A DNA stretch of 14,529 nt from Niastella sp. (lineage in GTDB: Bacteria; Bacteroidota; Bacteroidia; Chitinophagales; Chitinophagaceae): assembly GCA_021154515.1 (NCBI GenBank), contig JAJKIL010000231.1:1-14529 (forward strand), read 5' to 3'. The position numbers and the translations under genes were made by a program. Positions 13,913 through 14,529 of the stretch are shown piece after piece; within the stretch, counting starts at the first letter, position 1; the number at the start of each line of letters is the position of its first letter. A model generated the notes under the pieces. That model did not search any database. It saw only the letters and a program-made list of their open reading frames with translations, and had not been told where the DNA came from.

Positions 13913-14487
13913 TTTTGGGCCAGTTTATTTCGTATGCGGCTGAGGCTGGGGGCCTGAATGCCCAGGTAGGAAGCAATGTAATGTTGTGGCAACCGTTCCA
14001 GGATATGCGGTTGGGTAGCTAATAATTCAATATATCTTTCTTCGGCGGTTTTTAGTAGCAGTGATTTGTACGAGTTCATGGCCACCAGGTAAACATACTC
14101 CGCAATAAGGCGGCCGAACCGTTCATACTGCGCGCCCATTTTATACAGTTGCTGCATGTTGTCGTACGACAGGAAAAACACCTCACTATCTTCCAACGCC
14201 TCTACATTGTTCATGGCCGGTTTTTGGGTTAGAAAGCTTTCATAGTCGCCGAGCCATTGCCCCTCAAACATAAAATGACCCGTTTGTTCCCGCTCCTGGT
14301 AAGTAAAATACATTCTGAAGGCGCCTTTAGTCACAACGCCCATCTCATGCGCCACCTGTCCCTCTTTTACAAAAAAATCATGTTTGGCAATCGTTCGTTG
14401 CTCCAGCTTACTGATAAAGAAAATTATTTCTTCTTCAGTGATAGAAGGCATTATTCGTAATAATGATTGTTTAATGGTACCAAACAT
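13906..14487 (-). CDS. Crp/Fnr-family transcriptional regulator
   Basis: A cytoplasmic DNA-binding regulator of 193 residues, the usual length of the short Bacteroidota Crp/Fnr proteins. The cyclic-nucleotide-binding-type beta roll covers about 20-115: FFVKEGQVAHEMGVVTKGAFRMYF (38-61), then QTGHFMFEGQWLGDYESF and AMNNVEALEDSEVFFLS (91-107). The dimerisation helix is about 115-150 (RLIAEYVYLVAMNSYKSLLLKTAEERY), and the helix-turn-helix is PQHYIASYLGIQAPSLSRIRNKL (167-189), with the SLSRIR recognition helix typical of the group. The cAMP-contact arginine-serine motif of E. coli CRP is not present, so the ligand, if any, is unknown. ATG at 14487-14485. It lies upstream of the DoxX-like gene on the same strand and may control it; many relatives sit beside their target gene. 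Confidence 0.92.
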   Translation of the reverse strand: MFGTIKQSLLRIMPSITEEEIIFFISKLEQRTIAKHDFFVKEGQVAHEMGVVTKGAFRMYFTYQEREQTGHFMFEGQWLGDYESFLTQKPAMNNVEALEDSEVFFLSYDNMQQLYKMGAQYERFGRLIAEYVYLVAMNSYKSLLLKTAEERYIELLATQPHILERLPQHYIASYLGIQAPSLSRIRNKLAQKR

Positions 14488-14529
14488 GCTTTAGTGCTTT
14501 GGTGCAATTTACTTCTTAGTTTTTTAGTT

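Overview
The window looks like a chromosomal piece of a Bacteroidota genome, most likely a Chitinophagaceae-type organism (Niastella/Chitinophaga-like; this is inference from protein style, not a search). Reasons: moderate GC, A-rich leaders without Shine-Dalgarno motifs before most starts, a NusG/UpxY-like antiterminator at the head of a polysaccharide locus, and Bacteroidota-style glycosyltransferases, VanZ-like and Crp/Fnr proteins. No plasmid, phage or insertion-sequence genes, tRNA, rRNA or CRISPR array are visible.

Positions 1-12495 are one exopolysaccharide/capsule biosynthesis locus, all on the + strand. It falls into three blocks separated by repeat-filled gaps. Block A (1-5365): the C-terminal end of a NusG-family antiterminator, GDP-mannose 4,6-dehydratase (gmd), a Wzy/WaaL-type polymerase, a Wzx-type flippase and a GT4 glycosyltransferase. 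Block B (5557-9294): two GT4 glycosyltransferases, a hexapeptide-repeat acetyltransferase and a GT26 (WecG/TagA/CpsF) glycosyltransferase. Block C (9545-12495): the initiating polyprenyl-phosphate sugar-1-phosphate transferase, a small VanZ-like membrane protein and a fourth GT4 enzyme. Together they describe a Wzx/Wzy-dependent pathway: the phosphotransferase loads the first sugar on undecaprenyl phosphate, up to five glycosyltransferases extend it, the acyltransferase may decorate it, Wzx flips it and Wzy polymerises it. The export genes (Wza/Wzc-like) are not in the window and are expected upstream.

Positions 12547-14487 are a different neighbourhood: a fumarylacetoacetate-hydrolase-fold enzyme resembling 2-keto-3-deoxy-sugar-acid dehydratases (+ strand), converging with a leftward pair, a DoxX-like membrane protein and a Crp/Fnr-type regulator.

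The most unusual content is not a gene. Short tandem repeats of an octamer near AGTTGACA (and variants NTTGATCN) start at or run across the stop codons of three polysaccharide genes (gmd, the GT4 ending at 5365, the GT26 ending at 9294). Two of these arrays lie at the borders between the blocks. Read on the coding strand, the octamer gives a stop codon in every frame within 24 bases; on the other strand the consensus is open in every frame, which explains the spurious leftward reading frames there. A GC-rich hairpin element and a GCCCTYT heptamer array sit in the same gaps. No gap between genes exceeds 300 bases; the longest (9295-9544) is mostly repeats.
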